Assembly (NCBI RefSeq): GCF_900129795.1
Contig: NZ_FQWW01000003.1
Coordinates: forward strand, 186,001-250,000
DNA length: 64,000 nt
Direction of reading: 5' to 3'
DNA from: Flavobacterium sp. CF108
GTDB lineage: Bacteria > Bacteroidota > Bacteroidia > Flavobacteriales > Flavobacteriaceae
The notes beneath the pieces are model-generated. The model ran no database searches, was not told where the DNA came from, and saw nothing but the letters and a program-made list of their open reading frames with translations. This document shows positions 25,810 through 33,719 of the stretch, piece after piece; position 1 is the first letter of the stretch; the number at the start of each line of letters is the position of its first letter. A program made the position numbers and the translations under genes.

Positions 25810-26442
25810 TTAAAAGTTGGCAACATCAAATTTTCGTTTGAAATTGCTAAATAAATTTCTGTTTTTCAGCCCGGGTTCGATTTCAAATTTACTATTTACA
25901 TCGATAGCATAAATAGGTAAATTGCTTTTTGAAATTTCTTCAATGGCTTTTAATTCGTTAATTCCGATTCCGCCGCTCAAAAAGAAGGGTTTATCCGAAT
26001 TGTATTTTTTTAATATCGTCCAGTCGAATGTTGTTCCGTTTCCGCCCGGTAGTTTTCCTTTTGTGTCAAATAGAAAATAATGACAGACTGGTTCGAAAGG
26101 TTTTATCACTTCAAAATCGAAATTTTCATCTGCGGAAAATGCTTTAATGATTTCGATTTTTTTTGATAATTGATTTTTTAGTTCCGATACAAATTCAACG
26201 GATTCATTTCCATGTAACTGAACGGCTTGCAAATTGTATTTTGTTACTTTTTCCAGAATTTCTTCCTGACTTTGGTTTACAAAAACGCCCACTTTTTTGA
26301 CTGTTTTTATAAGTTCAGGAATGGTTCCGTTAAAATATCGCGCGGATTTTTCCCAGAAAATAAATCCCATATAATCGGGTAGGAGCGCGCCTACTTCGAG
26401 AATGTTTTCGGGATATTTCATACCGCATATTTTGAGTTTCAT
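25810..26442 (-). CDS. trpF: Phosphoribosylanthranilate isomerase
   Basis: 210 residues, TIM barrel. Catalytic C6 in K-I-C-G-M and D126 in F-L-F-D-T-K; K-L-P-G-G-N-G phosphate loop at 130-136 and S-G-G-I-G near 155. Third step of tryptophan synthesis. Follows trpC after a 107-base gap containing a repeat. Confidence 0.96.
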   Translation of the reverse strand: MKLKICGMKYPENILEVGALLPDYMGFIFWEKSARYFNGTIPELIKTVKKVGVFVNQSQEEILEKVTKYNLQAVQLHGNESVEFVSELKNQLSKKIEIIKAFSADENFDFEVIKPFEPVCHYFLFDTKGKLPGGNGTTFDWTILKKYNSDKPFFLSGGIGINELKAIEEISKSNLPIYAIDVNSKFEIEPGLKNRNLFSNFKRKFDVANF

Positions 26443-26456
26443 TTTATATTTGTTTT

Positions 26457-26546
26457 TGCCACGAAGGCGCTAAGACACTAAGTTTTTTTTATTAATTTCA
26501 CAAACTGACACAAATTAAATTTGCGCCTTTGTGACTTTGTGGCAAA
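26457..26546. repeat. TTGCCACGAAGGCGCTAAG inverted repeat between trpC and trpF
   Basis: Left arm TTGCCACGAAGGCGCTAAGA (26457 on) against right arm ending GCGCCTTTGTGACTTTGTGG (about 26523-26546), imperfect. A related lone word (CCTTAGTGCCTTCGTGGCAA) lies at 3631-3652. Confidence 0.6.
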
Positions 26547-26549
26547 CCG

Positions 26550-27335
26550 TCAAAGACTTAGTTTGCTTATAAATTCCGTTGCGGCTTGTCCGGCGTTATC
26601 GGTTTTCATGAAGTTTTCCCCAATTAAGAAACCTTTGTAACCGTAAGGTTTTAGTTCCTGAATGGCTTCGATTGATGAAATGCCGCTTTCGGAAACTTTT
26701 ACAAAATCATCTGGAATTTGTGAAGCCAGTTGTTTGCTGAAATCTAAACTTACTTCGAAAGTTTTTAGGTTTCTGTTGTTTACGCCAATCATGTCTAAAG
26801 TCGGCATAATCGATTTTTCCAGTTCTTCTTGATTGTGAACTTCTAACAGAACTTCTAAACCTAATTTTTTTGCAAATTCAGATAATGATTTGATTTCTTC
26901 GCGGGTTAAAACTGCAGCGATTAATAAAATTAAATCTGCTCCGTGTGCTTTTGCTTCTAAAATTTGGTATTCATCGACAATAAATTCTTTTCGCAAAAGC
27001 GGAATATTTACACTTGCTCTTGCCAGAAGTAAATCGTCTAGAGAACCTCCAAAATACTTTCCATCTGTTAAAACCGAAATTCCGCAAGCTCCGGCATTTT
27101 CATAACCTTTAACCACTTCTTCCACTGTAAAATTGTGATTAATAACTGATTTTGAAGGAGAACGACGCTTGTGTTCTGCAATAATTCCAGTTGAACTTGC
27201 TTTTAGTTTCTGGCTTAAAGAAATGATTTGTTTTCCAAAAAAGACAGAACTTTCCAATTGTGAAACCGGAATGATTGATTTTTTGAGAACGACTTCTCGT
27301 TGTTTGTCAAATATTATTTTATCTAAAATATTCAT
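26550..27335 (-). CDS. trpC: Indole-3-glycerol phosphate synthase
   Basis: 261 residues. Catalytic E54 and K56 (IIAEHKRRSPSK), K/E in LLRKEFIVDEYQI, V-N-N-R-N-L near 187-192, and the phosphate-binding S-E-S-G-I-S. Closes the indole ring from CdRP. Monofunctional; not fused to trpF as in enterics. Confidence 0.96.
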   Translation of the reverse strand: MNILDKIIFDKQREVVLKKSIIPVSQLESSVFFGKQIISLSQKLKASSTGIIAEHKRRSPSKSVINHNFTVEEVVKGYENAGACGISVLTDGKYFGGSLDDLLLARASVNIPLLRKEFIVDEYQILEAKAHGADLILLIAAVLTREEIKSLSEFAKKLGLEVLLEVHNQEELEKSIMPTLDMIGVNNRNLKTFEVSLDFSKQLASQIPDDFVKVSESGISSIEAIQELKPYGYKGFLIGENFMKTDNAGQAATEFISKLSL

Positions 27336-27345
27336 TGTTTATTTT

Positions 27346-27414
27346 GTTTCAGGTTTCAGGTTTTAGGTTTCACGTTCCAACAACTTGAAACATGAAAGAA
27401 AGAAAACTTGAAAC
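27346..27414. repeat. GTTTCAGG word-family hairpin between trpD and trpC
   Basis: Left arm 27346-27376 is a seven-base tandem (GTTTCAGGTTTCAGGTTTTA...) and right arm 27382-27414 is its imperfect inverse (AACTTGAAACATGAAAG...), separated by only five bases. Confidence 0.75.
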
Positions 27415-27420
27415 TATTTT

Positions 27421-28413
27421 TTATTTACTTAATTCCTGTAATGTCTGTAATGCTTTTAATCCTTTTCCAGACAATAAACTTTCTTTTGCTAATTCAAATC
27501 CTTCAAGCGGAGAACATTTTGTAACCGTTGCGATTGCCATTGCAGCATTGGCACAAACCACATTATTCTGCGCTTCGTTTCCTTTTCCAGAAATAATATT
27601 AGTAAATATTTCAGCCGATTCTTCGATTGTTTTTCCACCTTCAATTTCTGTTTGGGATAAAAGTCTAACACCAAAATCTTCCGGTTTTAACATTCCTTCC
27701 ATGTGTGATGTAATCGTTTTGGTTGGGCCGGTTAAAGAGATTTCGTCATATCCGTCAAGCGAATGTAAAATCGTGAAATTGATATCGGTATTTTGATATA
27801 AATAAGCATACATTCGAGCTAATTCAAGATTGAAAACTCCAACTAACTGGTTTTGTGGGAATGATGGATTTACCATTGGCCCTAACATATTGAAGAAGGT
27901 TTTTACAGCCAATTCTTTACGGATTGGTCCAACATTTTTCATTGCCGGATGGAATAGGGGAGCGTGTAAAACACAGATTCCGGCTTTGTCGATACATTTT
28001 TCTAAAAACGAAGGATCGTTGCTGAATTTTATTCCCATTTTTTCCATCACGTTGCTCGATCCTGAAATAGATGAAACTCCGTAATTTCCGTGTTTGGCAA
28101 CTTTAATTCCGGCTCCAGCCGAAATAAAAGAGGCTAAAGTCGAGATATTGAAAGTGTCTTTTCCATCACCGCCCGTTCCGCATAAATCGATTGTATTGTA
28201 AGCTGATAAATCAACCCGAACACATAATTCTAATAAAGCTTCGCGAAAGCCAGAAAGTTCTTCAATTGTAATGCTACGCATCATAAATACGGTCAAAAAT
28301 GCCGAAATCTGACTCGGATTGTATTGTCCGCTTGAAATATTAATCAATACATCTTTTGCTTCTTCTTTAGAAAGCACTTCGTGATTGATTAATTTGTTTA
28401 ATATAGTTTTCAT
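27421..28413 (-). CDS. trpD: Anthranilate phosphoribosyltransferase
   Basis: 330 residues. PRPP and Mg sites C-G-T-G-G-D-G (78-84), K-H-G-N-Y-G-V-S-S (107-115) and a G-P-x-x-N-P-like stretch MLGPMVNPS near 196. Second step of the pathway; stand-alone, not fused to trpG. Confidence 0.96.
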   Translation of the reverse strand: MKTILNKLINHEVLSKEEAKDVLINISSGQYNPSQISAFLTVFMMRSITIEELSGFREALLELCVRVDLSAYNTIDLCGTGGDGKDTFNISTLASFISAGAGIKVAKHGNYGVSSISGSSNVMEKMGIKFSNDPSFLEKCIDKAGICVLHAPLFHPAMKNVGPIRKELAVKTFFNMLGPMVNPSFPQNQLVGVFNLELARMYAYLYQNTDINFTILHSLDGYDEISLTGPTKTITSHMEGMLKPEDFGVRLLSQTEIEGGKTIEESAEIFTNIISGKGNEAQNNVVCANAAMAIATVTKCSPLEGFELAKESLLSGKGLKALQTLQELSK

Positions 28414-28420
28414 TTTTTTT

Positions 28421-28482
28421 AAAGTTGCTAAGGTTCAAAGGAACTAAGTTGCTAAGTTTTTTACTGTGACTGAGACTGAATA
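28421..28482. repeat. CTTAG-word and CAGT-word spacer between the GNAT gene and trpD
   Basis: On the coding (minus) strand: just after the GNAT stop, AGTATTCAGTCTCAGTCACA, then AACTTAGCAACTTAGTTCCT and TTGAACCTTAGCAAC up to the trpD start. The CAGT words recur at 28956-28978 and 30246-30279, always directly after a stop codon. Confidence 0.6.
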
Positions 28483-28489
28483 CTTTTAA

Positions 28490-28897
28490 TTAATGTTCAT
28501 TTCCTTGATAAATCCACATGGGTTCAGTTTTTCCGGCGCGTTCAAAACCGTTTTTTTTATAAAAATCAACTGATCTTCCGTCTGCAGTCAGCATTTGCAT
28601 GTGAAAGTGTTTGTATTTCTCCTGCATTTTGTCCAAAATCATTTTCCCAATTCCTTTTCCCTGATAATCCGGAAGTACCAATAAATGTGGATAATAAACG
28701 GTTAAAAATCCATCAGAAATCGCATTTCCGAGTCCGACTAACTTTTTTCCTTCCCAAGCCGTCACAAGAGTTTCCGAGTTTAATAATCCGTTATAAAGTT
28801 CATTCGGTTTACTGGCTGAACTCCATTCATTAGCTTTATATAAAACTAAAATGTCGTCAATGCTTATTTCTCTGGTTTCTAAAATTGTTATTTCCAT
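28490..28897 (-). CDS. GNAT-family N-acetyltransferase inside the trp operon
   Basis: 135 residues. Acetyl-CoA binding signature L-V-L-P-D-Y-Q-G-K-G-I-G-K-M-I-L at 75-90 and the terminal beta-strand F-Y-K-K-N-G-F-E-R at 109-117. Acceptor unknown. Situated between trpG and trpD, where most trp operons have nothing; a metabolic link to tryptophan is not evident. Confidence 0.85.
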   Translation of the reverse strand: MEITILETREISIDDILVLYKANEWSSASKPNELYNGLLNSETLVTAWEGKKLVGLGNAISDGFLTVYYPHLLVLPDYQGKGIGKMILDKMQEKYKHFHMQMLTADGRSVDFYKKNGFERAGKTEPMWIYQGNEH

Positions 28898-28907
28898 TTT
28901 TTAAGGT

Positions 28908-28978
28908 TCTAAGTTGCTATCCCGATAGCTATCGGGACTAAAGTTCTGAGTTTTTACTGCGACTGCGACTGAATACTG
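28908..28978. repeat. CCCGATAGCTATCGGG palindrome with CTTAG and CAGT words
   Basis: A perfect 16-base palindrome at 28921-28936 interrupts a CTTAG-type word (TTAAGGTTCTAAGTTGCTAT, and ACTAAAGTTCTGAG after it). Next come CTGCGACTGCGACTGAATAC repeats up to the trpG stop. Confidence 0.75.
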
Positions 28979-28982
28979 TAAA

Positions 28983-29549
28983 CTAGCTCTTTATCCAATT
29001 CTCTAAAATCCTTTTCCCGTTTGGAGTCAAAACACTTTCTGGGTGAAATTGAACACCTCTCACATCAAAAGTTTTGTGTCTTAATGACATAATTTGTCCG
29101 TTTTCATCTACAGAAGTTGCTTCTAAACTATCAGGTAAATTGGCATCGACAACCCATGAGTGGTATCTTCCAACTTCAAATTCGTTTCCTAAACCTTCAA
29201 ATAAAATTTCATCTGAAACAACCGTTTTTACATTCGTTGCAACTCCGTGGTATACTTTATCAAGGTTAGAAAGTGTTCCGCCAAAAACTTCTCCAATTGC
29301 CTGCTGCCCTAAACAAACGCCCAGAATACTTTTTGTTGGCGCATATTTTTCGATAACCGCTTTTAATAAACCCGCTTCATCAGGAATTCCAGGGCCTGGC
29401 GAAAGTAATATTTTATCGAAAGAAGCAATTTCGTCAATTTCGAATTCGTCGTTTCTGTAAACTGTTACTTCGCAGTTTAAATCTTCCAGATAGTGTACTA
29501 AATTATAAGTGAAACTATCGTAATTGTCTATAACTAATATTTTTTTCAT
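28983..29549 (-). CDS. trpG: Anthranilate synthase component II (glutamine amidotransferase)
   Basis: 188 residues, class I amidotransferase. Catalytic triad C79 (GVCLGQQAIG), H169 and E171 (QFHPES); oxyanion loop S-P-G-P-G near 50-54. Supplies ammonia to TrpE. The same protein may serve PabB for folate, a common dual role, but no pabB is in the window. Confidence 0.94.
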   Translation of the reverse strand: MKKILVIDNYDSFTYNLVHYLEDLNCEVTVYRNDEFEIDEIASFDKILLSPGPGIPDEAGLLKAVIEKYAPTKSILGVCLGQQAIGEVFGGTLSNLDKVYHGVATNVKTVVSDEILFEGLGNEFEVGRYHSWVVDANLPDSLEATSVDENGQIMSLRHKTFDVRGVQFHPESVLTPNGKRILENWIKS

Positions 29550-29559
29550 TGTGTGTTTT

Positions 29560-29628
29560 GTTTCAAGTTTCAGGTTTCAGGTTTCAAGTTCCAACAACTT
29601 GAAACTTGAAACAAAGAAAACCTGAAAC
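29560..29628. repeat. GTTTCAGG word-family hairpin upstream of trpG
   Basis: Left arm 29560-29590 (GTTTCAAGTTTCAGGTTTCA...) and right arm 29596-29628 (AACTTGAAACTTGAAACAAA...) pair imperfectly across five bases. Same family and near-identical size as 27346-27414. Confidence 0.75.
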
Positions 29629-29639
29629 TAAATTTTCTT

Positions 29640-30083
29640 TTATTTTTCTCGAACGTACTTTTCAGTAATAATTCTATCGATTCCTAATTTTTCTACTTTT
29701 TCAACTCCTTTTTGAGTTAAAGTGTCGTTTTTAATTTTTACTACAAACTCAAATTTTCCATTTTCCCATTGACGGTTATTGAAGTACTCCAGATTCTCAG
29801 TATAAATACTATCCTTTAAAGTATATTTTCCGCCTCCGCCAAAGAACACTGCATTTGTTGAATCTTTACCATTATTTAAATCATGATTGAAAAAAGCAAA
29901 ATGTGTATCGTTTATAATTTTAATCATTTTTGTTTTTGAATTGAAAGTCGAAAACGTTGAATCTTTTTCAGTCGTTTCTGCTGATATCAGACGCCAGGTT
30001 CCTTTAATAGGATTTTCTTTTTTTTCCGAATTACAAGAGGTTATAGTAATGATTAAAACTAGAATTGATAATGCTTTTCTCAT
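29640..30083 (-). CDS. Lipocalin-like lipoprotein inside the trp operon
   Basis: 147 residues with a lipoprotein signal (MRKALSILVLIITITSC; lipid-attached C17). Mature part begins KGTWRLISAE near 29, a lipocalin-like strand pattern with many N, K and aromatic residues, ending in a strongly charged strand. Several Bacteroidota lipocalin-like or DUF4488-type lipoproteins share the G-T-W-x-L start; I cannot assign a ligand. Lies between trpE and trpG, separated from trpE by a 196-base spacer containing a nested palindrome. Confidence 0.7.
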   Translation of the reverse strand: MRKALSILVLIITITSCNSEKKENPIKGTWRLISAETTEKDSTFSTFNSKTKMIKIINDTHFAFFNHDLNNGKDSTNAVFFGGGGKYTLKDSIYTENLEYFNNRQWENGKFEFVVKIKNDTLTQKGVEKVEKLGIDRIITEKYVREK

Positions 30084-30139
30084 GGTTTTTATGGTTTTAT
30101 TCTTTGTTTGTTAATTGTTTCAGATTTTACCAATCTTTG

Positions 30140-30230
30140 TCTCCAACGGTTGAAACCGTTGGCTATGTTTATATAGCATTCCGTATATAACTGCTTTTCA
30201 AATATTGCCCGAGGTTTCAACCTCGGGAGA
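30140..30230. repeat. Nested palindrome, CCAACGGTTGAAACCGTTGG variant, between trpE and the lipoprotein gene
   Basis: Left unit CCAACGGTT-GA-AACCGTTGG (30143-30162) and right unit CCCGAGGTT-TC-AACCTCGGG (30208-30227) are each self-complementary and also pair with one another through their cores and outer ends. Same design as the element at 41479-41560. CAGT words follow to the trpE stop. Confidence 0.75.
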
Positions 30231-30279
30231 CATCGCTGATCATTCTGTGTCACTGTCACTGAAAACCGCGACTGAAAAC

Positions 30280-31680
30280 TTATATTTTCTCCGCCATTTC
30301 CAGCGCTGTATTCAATGCTCTTAATTTATTATACACTTCTTGCATTTCGCTTTCTTCGTCAGAACTGGCTACGATTCCAGCGCCAGCTTGACAATGCAAT
30401 TGGTGATTTTTGCTAAGGAAAGTTCGAATCATAATCGCGTGATTAAAGTTTCCATTAAAATCCATGAAACCAATTGCGCCTCCGTAGAAATTACGATTTG
30501 TTTTTTCGTAATCTTCAATCAATTGCATCGCTCTGTGTTTTGGTGCGCCGCTTAAAGTTCCGGCCGGGAAAGTATCGGCAACAACCTGCATAGTCGTAGC
30601 TTTTTCGTGTAAATGTCCGGTTACTTTTGAAACTAAGTGAATTACGTGCGAGAAAAACTGAACTTCCCTGTATTTTTCAACATTTACATTGTGACCGTTT
30701 CGGCTTAAATCGTTTCTTGCCAAATCGACAAGCATTACGTGTTCGCTGTTTTCTTTTTTATCTTCTGAAAGTTCTTTGGCTAAAAGAGCGTCACGTTCGT
30801 CATTTCCGGTTCTTTTGAAAGTTCCTGCGATGGGGTGAATTTCGGCTTTTCTGTTTTTTACGATAATTTGTGCTTCGGGCGAAGACCCAAATATTTTGAA
30901 ATCTCCATAATCAAAAAAGAATAGGTAAGGAGATGGATTGATGCTTCTTAAGGCTCTGTAAACATTAAATTCGTCACCTTTAAAACCTTGTGTAAAACGA
31001 CGAGATAAAACCAATTGAAAAACATCTCCACGGAAACAGTGTTTTTTAGCTAAAGCCACATTGTGTTTAAATTCTTCATCGGTTAAATTAGAGAAACCTT
31101 CGCCTTCTTTTGAAAATTTGTATGAAGCAATATTTCTGGATTGCAATAATTGTTCGATTTCAGAAATGTTGTTTGTTCCATCAACGCTGTGGCAGAAAAT
31201 ATAAGCTTCATTTTTAAAGTGATTGATAGCGATGATGTTTTGATAAACCGCATAAAAAACATCCGGAATTGAAGTTGCATTGTCTTTTTTAGCAATTGAA
31301 ACTTTCTCGAAATAACGAACAGCATCGTAAGAAATGTATCCGAATAATCCGTTATTGATAAATTTAAAATCGTTTTTCTCCGACTGAAATTTGCTTGAGA
31401 ATTCCTGAATTACTTCCGGAATATTTGTTGAAGCATCAATTTTAATTTGTTCCAAAGTTCCGTCAGGAAAAGTTTTTGAAATCGTTTCGTTTTCGATTTT
31501 AATTGTTGCAATCGGGTTGCAGCAAACGTAAGAGAAACTGTTGTCATTTCCGTGATAATCACTACTTTCTAATAATAAACTATTTGGAAATTTATCTCTT
31601 ATTTTAAAATATATACTAACCGGCGTAATGGTGTCTGCCAGAATTTGTTTGTAATGTGTGTTGAGTATAAAAGGTTTCAA
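30280..31680 (-). CDS. trpE: Anthranilate synthase component I
   Basis: 466 residues when started at the TTG at 31680 (LKPFILNTHYKQ, read as Met). No ATG is available; a TTG at 31755 is in frame but lies inside the attenuator hairpin and adds non-homologous residues, so it is rejected. The LLES tryptophan-feedback motif is at 36-39, and the chorismate-binding core has F-G-S-S-P-E, H-P-I-A-G-T, the D-L-A-R-N-D-L segment, and G-A-P-K. First structural gene of the operon, about 120 bases after the leader peptide. Confidence 0.93.
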   Translation of the reverse strand: MKPFILNTHYKQILADTITPVSIYFKIRDKFPNSLLLESSDYHGNDNSFSYVCCNPIATIKIENETISKTFPDGTLEQIKIDASTNIPEVIQEFSSKFQSEKNDFKFINNGLFGYISYDAVRYFEKVSIAKKDNATSIPDVFYAVYQNIIAINHFKNEAYIFCHSVDGTNNISEIEQLLQSRNIASYKFSKEGEGFSNLTDEEFKHNVALAKKHCFRGDVFQLVLSRRFTQGFKGDEFNVYRALRSINPSPYLFFFDYGDFKIFGSSPEAQIIVKNRKAEIHPIAGTFKRTGNDERDALLAKELSEDKKENSEHVMLVDLARNDLSRNGHNVNVEKYREVQFFSHVIHLVSKVTGHLHEKATTMQVVADTFPAGTLSGAPKHRAMQLIEDYEKTNRNFYGGAIGFMDFNGNFNHAIMIRTFLSKNHQLHCQAGAGIVASSDEESEMQEVYNKLRALNTALEMAEKI

Positions 31681-31730
31681 AGTATGTTGTTTTTTAGTTT
31701 TTAATATTTTTCTGCTAAAGTTTTGACCCA

Positions 31731-31765
31731 AAAAAAGGGCTTGTCGTGATGACAAGCCCTTTTTG
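31731..31765 (-). terminator. trp attenuator hairpin
   Basis: Eleven perfect base pairs AAGGGCTTGTC / GACAAGCCCTT around a five-base loop, with A/T tracts on each side giving a run of U on the minus-strand transcript. It lies 35 bases after the Trp-rich leader stop and 51 before the trpE start, the expected place for a transcription attenuator. Confidence 0.85.
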
Positions 31766-31799
31766 TTTATAGTTTTGAAAATACCATAGGAAGCTTAGT

Positions 31800-31856
31800 T
31801 CACGACGTTTGACGTAAATTGTTCCACCACCAAGTATTGTTCATTATTGTTCTCAT
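31800..31856 (-). CDS. trpL: trp operon leader peptide with three tandem Trp codons
   Basis: An 18-codon ORF, MRTIMNNTWWWNNLRQTS and a TGA stop, begins at 31856 (or at the internal ATG four codons later). TGG TGG TGG is at codons 9-11 of the longer form. The TATCTTTG -7 box lies 18 bases upstream, and the strong hairpin at 31731-31765 follows the stop. Its position, size and Trp run are those of an attenuation leader, so ribosome stalling at the Trp codons should allow an alternative fold and relieve termination. I could not determine the antiterminator pairing by eye with confidence. Confidence 0.85.
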   Translation of the reverse strand: MRTIMNNTWWWNNLRQTS

Positions 31857-31873
31857 ATCTTATTTTGATGTGA

Positions 31874-31881
31874 CAAAGATA
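31874..31881 (-). promoter_or_regulatory. -7 promoter box (TATCTTTG) of the trp operon
   Basis: Exact TAnnTTTG match 18 bases upstream of the leader ATG, giving a leader transcript of very short 5' extension. The -33 region is AT-rich without a clear TTG. Confidence 0.65.
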
Positions 31882-31978
31882 TAAATGTAATTTGAATTAG
31901 AATACATAAAATCTCAAAAAAAACTTTTCTAATTTTTGAAATTTGTTAAATTTTAAAATCTAAAACCTGCTTAAGGCC

Positions 31979-33256
31979 TTAGTTTCCAATCGCAATCGTA
32001 TTGTTTACATTTGCTCTAAAATCTGGATTTCCTTTGATATTTGGCATTGTAAACAACTCACTATTCTTCCATTTTGAGTATTCTATTCCAGAATTTGGGT
32101 TGTAATAGTTTTGAATTGCAGCATCAGAACTAGATGATTCACTTGTAATTCCGCCATTGCAATTATTCACAATTATATTTTTGAAACTCATTTTTGCTAA
32201 GTTATCATTTCCATTTCCAATATTACTTTCTAATAAAACAAAAGGAGAAAAACCAGAAACAATACTATTGGTTAAACTAAAAAAAGTATTTTCTCTAATA
32301 TGAACAGATTCTCTAACCAGACCTTGATTGTTTTCTTCAAGATTAACTAAAGTGATATTAGTTGCAGTGATTTTTGTCATTTTTTTACTCATATCAGTAT
32401 TTTGAATCTTGTCGTATGAATCGACTTCAAAACATCTTGAACCTGAGATATCTGATGAAAAAGGATGACGAATAGCGATACTATTGCTGATGTTAATTTG
32501 TGCACCTTGCGTAAAATCGAAATCATCATCAGTTGTTCTGTATGAAACTAAGTTATTCATATTTAAATCACCGCCATAACATTCAAACGAATCGTCGTTT
32601 GAAAAACTGATCTGGATATTGCTTAAAATTGTTTTTCTTCCAACTCCAGCTAGTGAAAGTCCATTAAGTTCTTTTTCAGAGCTCAATTTTCTACCAGCAA
32701 ATTCTATTCTGACATATTTTAAAATTCCTGAATTGTCTTCTGCATCCTGACCACCATAATGATTTAATATTGGATCTAAAGTAAAAGGAAGTGTATGAAG
32801 TCCTCCAAGAAAATTAATTGGAGCTTTTCCTAAAATGATTATTCCACCCCAGTCACCCGGACGTCTGTCTGCGATTTCTTTATTTGAAGTAAAAATGATC
32901 GGATCTGTTTCTAAACCTTCGGCCACAATTTTTGCACCATTTGTAATAACAAGGGTTCCGCAGGTTTTGTCATCACCTCGTATTATAGTTCCAGGTTCGA
33001 TAGTTAAAGTTGCATTGTTTGTTACATAAACAATACCTACTAATTGATATGTATTTCGTTTTACTAATCTGGTATCTTTATCAATTGTTCCGGCAATTAT
33101 GTTGGTCGCTTCGCTATATTCTAATTTAGATGGATTAAAATTGGTCCAATTATTCATCCAGTTGTTAGTACCGGTTATTCCTTTTGTTTGTTGTTGAGCT
33201 TGAAGTAAAAAAGTGCTTAGAAGTGTAATTATTATAACACGTATTTTTGTTTTCAT
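31979..33256 (-). CDS. Secreted right-handed beta-helix protein
   Basis: 425 residues with a signal peptide (MKTKIRVIIITLLSTFLLQA). From about 60 on, the sequence shows the I-E-P-G-T-I-I-R-G-D start of many extracellular beta-helix proteins (V-x-N-N-A-T-L-T-I-E-P-G-T), then GDWGGIIILGKAPIN and repeated rungs of N, I and G (NGLSLAGVGRKTILSNIQIS, FDFTQGAQINISNS, ITATNITLVNL). Similar proteins in Bacteroidota are annotated only as hypothetical or as parallel beta-helix lipoproteins; here there is no lipobox. No T9SS C-terminal domain is visible. Monocistronic. Confidence 0.7.
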   Translation of the reverse strand: MKTKIRVIIITLLSTFLLQAQQQTKGITGTNNWMNNWTNFNPSKLEYSEATNIIAGTIDKDTRLVKRNTYQLVGIVYVTNNATLTIEPGTIIRGDDKTCGTLVITNGAKIVAEGLETDPIIFTSNKEIADRRPGDWGGIIILGKAPINFLGGLHTLPFTLDPILNHYGGQDAEDNSGILKYVRIEFAGRKLSSEKELNGLSLAGVGRKTILSNIQISFSNDDSFECYGGDLNMNNLVSYRTTDDDFDFTQGAQINISNSIAIRHPFSSDISGSRCFEVDSYDKIQNTDMSKKMTKITATNITLVNLEENNQGLVRESVHIRENTFFSLTNSIVSGFSPFVLLESNIGNGNDNLAKMSFKNIIVNNCNGGITSESSSSDAAIQNYYNPNSGIEYSKWKNSELFTMPNIKGNPDFRANVNNTIAIGN

Positions 33257-33459
33257 AACTATAATTTTAATTTCTAGTTTTGGATTTTTAATTTGCTCAA
33301 AATTAGACCCCGAATGTTAATCAATACGGGGATAGTTATTATGAAAGCGTTATTTTATCGTTAAGAATGTTATGATTTTGAAAAGAAATAAGATATTTAA
33401 CCAGAGAAAACGCTACTTCAAAATTGTTTCCAATTAAATTTTCATTTAAAGATAATTTG

Positions 33460-33467
33460 TAACTTTG
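33460..33467 (+). promoter_or_regulatory. -7 promoter box (TAACTTTG) of the RelE/ParE-type module
   Basis: Exact TAnnTTTG match, 15 bases before the antitoxin start. Confidence 0.5.
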
Positions 33468-33482
33468 ATAAAAATAAAAGAA

Positions 33483-33719
33483 ATGGATTTAGATACTCGA
33501 AAAGTGATTTTTATTAGAGACTTTCTTAAACTTGAAAGTGAGAAAGCTATTTCTCAATTTGAGAAACTTTTAAAAAAAGAAACGAAAATGGATTCTGAGT
33601 TAAAACCAATGTCTATAACTGATTTTCAAAAAAGAATTGATGATTCTATGAGTGACTCTAAAAATGGGCGTTTAACAGAATCGGATAAGTTAATTTCTGA
33701 AATTGAGAAATGGAGTTAA
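33483..33719 (+). CDS. Putative antitoxin of a RelE/ParE-type module
   Basis: 78 residues from the ATG at 33483; an in-frame TTG at 33465 is part of the -7 box and is rejected. Helical and charged, with no recognisable DNA-binding motif: MDLDTRKVIFIRDFLKLESE at the start, and a C-terminal ESDKLISEIEKWS. Its identity rests mainly on the 10-base overlap with the toxin gene and on size. Flavobacterial RelE/ParE toxins are often preceded by such short acidic helical partners. Confidence 0.7.
   Translation: MDLDTRKVIFIRDFLKLESEKAISQFEKLLKKETKMDSELKPMSITDFQKRIDDSMSDSKNGRLTESDKLISEIEKWS

Noticed and set aside
31681..31755. Extending trpE upstream to the TTG at 31755
   Set aside because: The added residues are translated from the attenuator hairpin and are unlike other TrpE N-termini.
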